64,000 nucleotides of DNA from Pseudothermotoga thermarum DSM 5069 (GTDB taxonomy: Bacteria; Thermotogota; Thermotogae; Thermotogales; DSM-5069): NCBI RefSeq assembly GCF_000217815.1, contig NC_015707.1, positions 1,228,014 through 1,292,013 of the forward strand. The letters run 5' to 3'. The notes under the pieces were generated by a model, which saw only the letters and a program-made list of their open reading frames with translations, ran no database searches and was not told the origin of the DNA. This document shows, one piece after another, positions 61,647 to 64,000 of the stretch (within the stretch, counting starts at the first letter, position 1; the number at the start of each line of letters is the position of its first letter). Made by a program: the position numbers and the translations under genes.

Positions 61647-61886
61647 TTAAAAAAGCTTCTTTATCTCATCGATACTGAGATTCAACTCACGCGCTACTTC
61701 CTTTAGAATACTGTTTACAATGCCAACCTTTAAGGTTTTATGATTAGGTATCGTGAGATGGTGAATCTTCTCTGAACTTTTATAAGTGAGTCTTATATGA
61801 CTACCCGATTGACGAGTAATCACATAACCAAGTTGCTCTAGAACTTTTACCAATTCCTCTCCACTTAAATCACGAGGAACTTTCAA
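61647..61886 (-). CDS. hicA: HicA mRNA interferase toxin
   Basis: A 79-aa dsRBD-fold toxin with SGEELVKVLEQLGYVITRQS, the catalytic His in SGSHIRLTY and VPRDL at the N-terminus, then LTIPNHKTLKVGIVNSILKE. HicA cleaves mRNA and tmRNA until bound by HicB. Start TTG 61886 overlaps the hicB stop (TTGA), so it depends on hicB translation, consistent with antitoxin-first dosage. GGAGG lies ten bases upstream within hicB. Confidence 0.93.
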   Translation of the reverse strand: MKVPRDLSGEELVKVLEQLGYVITRQSGSHIRLTYKSSEKIHHLTIPNHKTLKVGIVNSILKEVARELNLSIDEIKKLF

Positions 61887-62095
61887 AAAGTCAAAACCTC
61901 CTGTTTAACAATGTGAAGTCGAATAATCTTTGGACGATCTTTTTCATCGAAATGACATATAACAGCATCCTTAACAGATTCCCTAAGTTCCTCGAGACTT
62001 TCTGCTTGAGTAAATATTGAGTAACCTAGAGCACGTGCTTCAAAACCACCTTCTGGAGATTCCTCAACCAAGAAAATTATTTCAGGAACAGACAT
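61883..62095 (-). CDS. hicB: HicB antitoxin, short form without DNA-binding domain
   Basis: A 70-aa HicB-type protein with the partial RNase H-like fold: EIIFLVEESPEGGFEARALG, YSIFTQAESLEELRESVKDA and VICHFDEKDRPKIIRLHIVK. There is no C-terminal helix-turn-helix or ribbon-helix-helix, so it neutralises HicA but probably cannot bind its own operator. GAAGGAGGTTAGAG precedes the ATG. The hicBA order is toxin second, and the module sits between the nitroreductase gene and a duplicated piece of its end. Confidence 0.9.
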   Translation of the reverse strand: MSVPEIIFLVEESPEGGFEARALGYSIFTQAESLEELRESVKDAVICHFDEKDRPKIIRLHIVKQEVLTF

Positions 62096-62128
62096 ATTTG
62101 TACTCTAACCTCCTTCTTGTATTTTGAT

Positions 62129-62164
62129 TCACCAACCTTCGTAATGAATTCTTTCGGGTTTGAA
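62129..62164. repeat. Imperfect direct repeat, copy 2: 3' end of the nitroreductase gene
   Basis: The intact version of the 36-base repeat, coding for FKPERIHYEGW and stop. Together with 61596-61631 it brackets hicBA. Confidence 0.8.
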
Positions 62165-62635
62165 CTTTTCAACAGGTTTTGGCTCTTCAGCAGGATAACC
62201 TATGGCAATTACGGAAAATGGGATTATGTTTTTTGGTAGACTAAAAAGCTTCTTCAAACCGTTAATTCTTTCTTCATCAGGGTAAACTCCACACCAAACG
62301 CTTCCAAGCCCAAGTTCTGTAGCCCTTATGAGAATATTTTCCGTTGCAGCCGAACAATCTTGCGGCCAGAATTTTTCAGATTTTACAAGCGACAAATCGC
62401 AGCATACTATTATACAAACTGGAGCTTGAGCAACCATTTTGGCATATGGGTGAACCTCTGCAATTTGTTGCTTTTTGATCCTATCACGTATCACAATGAA
62501 ATGCCATGGCTGTTGGTTCCAAGCAGAGGGCGCACACATTGCAGCTTTTAAAAGCTCTAAAACCTTTTCTTGTTCAACCTCTTTCTCCTGATACTTTCTA
62601 ATGCTTCTTCTTTTGCAAATGAAACTCACATTCAT
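62129..62635 (-). CDS. Nitroreductase family protein
   Basis: A 168-aa FMN-dependent nitroreductase-like flavoprotein: CKRRSIRKYQEKEVEQEKVL (FMN phosphate contacts), KAAMCAPSAWNQQPWHFIVI (flavin), QDCSAATENILIRATELGLGSVWCGVYP and a tail KFKPERIHYEGW. Such enzymes use NAD(P)H to reduce nitro compounds, quinones or enones; the physiological substrate cannot be told. GGGGGATG is at the start, ATG 62635. The final 36 bases occur again at 61596-61631 beyond hicBA. Confidence 0.93.
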   Translation of the reverse strand: MNVSFICKRRSIRKYQEKEVEQEKVLELLKAAMCAPSAWNQQPWHFIVIRDRIKKQQIAEVHPYAKMVAQAPVCIIVCCDLSLVKSEKFWPQDCSAATENILIRATELGLGSVWCGVYPDEERINGLKKLFSLPKNIIPFSVIAIGYPAEEPKPVEKFKPERIHYEGW

Positions 62636-62742
62636 CCCCCTAAAAATTATTTTAGCTCAAAACAACACTATCTACGATGTTATCATCACTGCTTTCAACT
62701 TATTCAAAAGAGGAAAAAACCACAGAAAGATTATAAGGTCTA

Positions 62743-63850
62743 TCACTTTATCAATCCAAGGAGTCTTGGAACTACCATAGTTATGGCTGGAACATAGGTT
62801 ATCAAGAAAAGAGACCCAATCATCGCAGCATACAGTGGTAGCATAGCTACCGTGGTTTTTTCTATGGTTGTCTTACCAATCGCACAACCAGTGAACAACG
62901 CGTTGCCAACTGGTGGAGTGCAAAGACCTATTCCAAGGTTTATCATCATTATTATTCCAAATTGCTCAGCTGATACTCCAACACTCCTTACAAGGGGTAA
63001 CAATATCGGAGTCATTATGACTATCAAAGGGGCCATGTCCATAACAAGTCCTAGCACCAAGAGAAGCAAGTTCACCATCAATAACACGATGAATTTGTCT
63101 GTACTTACTGCAAGGATGGCTTTCGCTAAATAAACAGGTATTTGTAGATACGCCATTATGTAACTAAAAGCCGTAGCATTAGCGATCAAAAATAAAACCA
63201 TTGCTGCAGTCCGAGCTGACTCTTTGAAGACATTCAACACCGTTCGCCAAGATCTGGATTCCTTGTGAAAAATGAGTCCAAGTATAAGTGCAAGAAAAGC
63301 ACCAAATGCCGAAGCTTCTGCAGCCGTGAACCATCCAAAGATAATTCCTCCAGCCGTTATTAAACCAACGAGCAAAACAGGTATTGACCTTGAAAGTATC
63401 CCAGGGATCTTATCTCTTGGAACAGGTTCTCCTCTTGGAAAATTCTTCAATCTGGCAAGTATGAAAACCACAGCCATCTGACTTAAACCTAAAATCACCC
63501 CAGGGAGATAACCAGCTGCAAAAAGTGTTCCAACAGAAACTCCGCCTGCAGCCATAGCATAAATGATCATATTCTGGCTTGGTGGGATTATTATCCCTTG
63601 GATCGAAGAAGTCACAGTTAAAGCCGTTGCGAATTCTTTTGAGTATCCCTGTCTTTCCATCATTGGTATTTCAACAACTCCCAAGGATGCCACATCCGCT
63701 ACTGCTGAACCTGAAATTCCACCAAAAAGCATACTCGCCAAAATGTTAACGTACGCCAAACCGCCCTTGAATCTTCCCACGATAAGATTTGAAAGTTGTA
63801 TTAAATCATCAGTTAAACCGGTATAATTCACAGCCTGACCTAACAGTATA
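62743..63850 (-). pseudogene. dctM: TRAP transporter large permease DctM, 5'-truncated by IS copy 3
   Basis: A C-terminal ~365-residue part of a TRAP-T large membrane subunit, which imports organic acids with a cation gradient and a binding protein. Recognisable parts: GGLAYVNILASMLFGGISGSAVADVASLGVVEIPMM (in pieces), SSIQGIIIPPSQNMIIYAMA, VDMAPLIVIMTPILLP-like PLIVIMTPILLPLV and NLGIGLCTPPVGNALFTGCA. Full DctM proteins have ~425 residues and begin two helices earlier. Upstream of GTG 63831 the frame still reads PFILLGQAVNYTG, the family's PFFILAGELMNRGG, and then runs into the IS at 63851. The first ~60 residues are therefore missing and the gene is probably dead. TRAP small permease and binding protein would lie to the right. 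Confidence 0.85.
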
Positions 63851-64000
63851 AAAGGAGGTTCCCGTAAAGATGAAAGTTACAACAACAAATATCACCGAGT
63901 ACCTATACCAAATTATACCAAACCTTTTTCAAAGACAAAGAGTTCCACATGAGGCGAAAGTATGAACTTGCATTAAGGAAGGCAGCAGCCATAATTGGAG
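63851..64000 (+). mobile_element. IS copy 3, left end truncated, runs off the window
   Basis: From AAAGGAGGTTCCCGTAAAG at 63851 onward the sequence matches copies 1 and 2 of the IS almost exactly, including the ATG at 63870, the 31-aa frame and the overlapping MRRKYELALRK frame. The first ~62 bases of the element (inverted repeat and 5' hairpin arm) are missing. The junction shares AAAGG with the dctM side. Whether the right part holds a full transposase cannot be seen here. Confidence 0.88.

Noticed and set aside
62636-62742. Small gene between the nitroreductase and dctM
   Set aside because: The only open frames are short, lack SD and run antisense into the nitroreductase start.
1-64000. 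CRISPR array or prophage
   Set aside because: No regularly spaced repeats, cas genes, phage structural genes or integrase were seen on either strand.

Overview
The window looks like the chromosome of a thermophilic Thermotogae bacterium, most likely Pseudothermotoga-like. The reasons are: a gyrB-ftsQ-like-ftsA order with an FtsA N-terminus close to the Thermotoga protein, an Rnf complex with a very short RnfB, SpoVS in a presumably non-sporulating genome, DUF996, DUF4899 and DUF4438 family proteins, a GlgC/GlgD pair, ApgM-type phosphoglycerate mutase, roughly 40% G+C, frequent GTG and TTG starts, and tRNA genes with encoded CCA. The assignment is inferred from gene content only.

Layout. 1-7558 is one tightly packed minus-strand operon: a 57-aa protein, a degenerate ABC ATPase, a PfkB-family sugar kinase, a CBS protein, MtaB, a class IV aminotransferase, a DUF721 protein, GyrB, an FtsQ-like protein and the start of FtsA. 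7666-23534 runs on the plus strand. It starts with RsmA, a PAS-PAS sigma-54 activator and a fused double TetR regulator, followed by an acyl-CoA gene set: two KAS III-like enzymes, a CoA-transferase, an NAD-type SDR, a thiolase, a complete LIV-type ABC importer and two alpha/beta hydrolases. One hydrolase is fused to the C-terminus of the LivM permease, and that gene is split by a 492-bp MITE-like insertion. 23547-31318 holds CutA, an EamA exporter, a HAD phosphatase, Lnt, DeoB, a secreted VWA protein carrying a frameshift, and SpoVS. 31386-31702 is a four-tRNA cluster.

32289-34190 is a nested insertion sequence (an IS256-family element inside a second copy of the IS that broke livM). A third copy begins at 63851 and truncates a TRAP permease gene. 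Between them lie an aspartate-type aminotransferase, an orphan exporter half coupled to a beta-helix-like secreted protein, a methyltransferase, AckA, DprA, rnfCDGEAB with a radical SAM gene, a pseudopilin and a tail-anchored protein, GlgC/GlgD, RbgA, a TPR protein, ApgM, ComEC, a Fur-family regulator, NusA, RimP, tRNA-Ser, a frameshifted MFS transporter, DUF4438, a beta-barrel protein, PsuG, a hicBA module and a nitroreductase.

How it fits together. The 11.5-23.5 kb cluster reads as uptake of an organic acid or ester, hydrolysis at the membrane, CoA activation, NAD-linked oxidation and thiolytic cleavage to acetyl-CoA. AckA could then make ATP, and Rnf could balance ferredoxin and NADH. The substrate is unknown, and the insertion in livM-hydrolase suggests the pathway may be impaired in this strain. 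The permease-hydrolase fusion with paired KAS III-like proteins is the best candidate for an undescribed system. Other unusual features are two genes whose best start appears to be ATA, perfect terminator-like hairpins inside the comEC coding sequence, and a hicBA module flanked by copies of the end of the nitroreductase gene.
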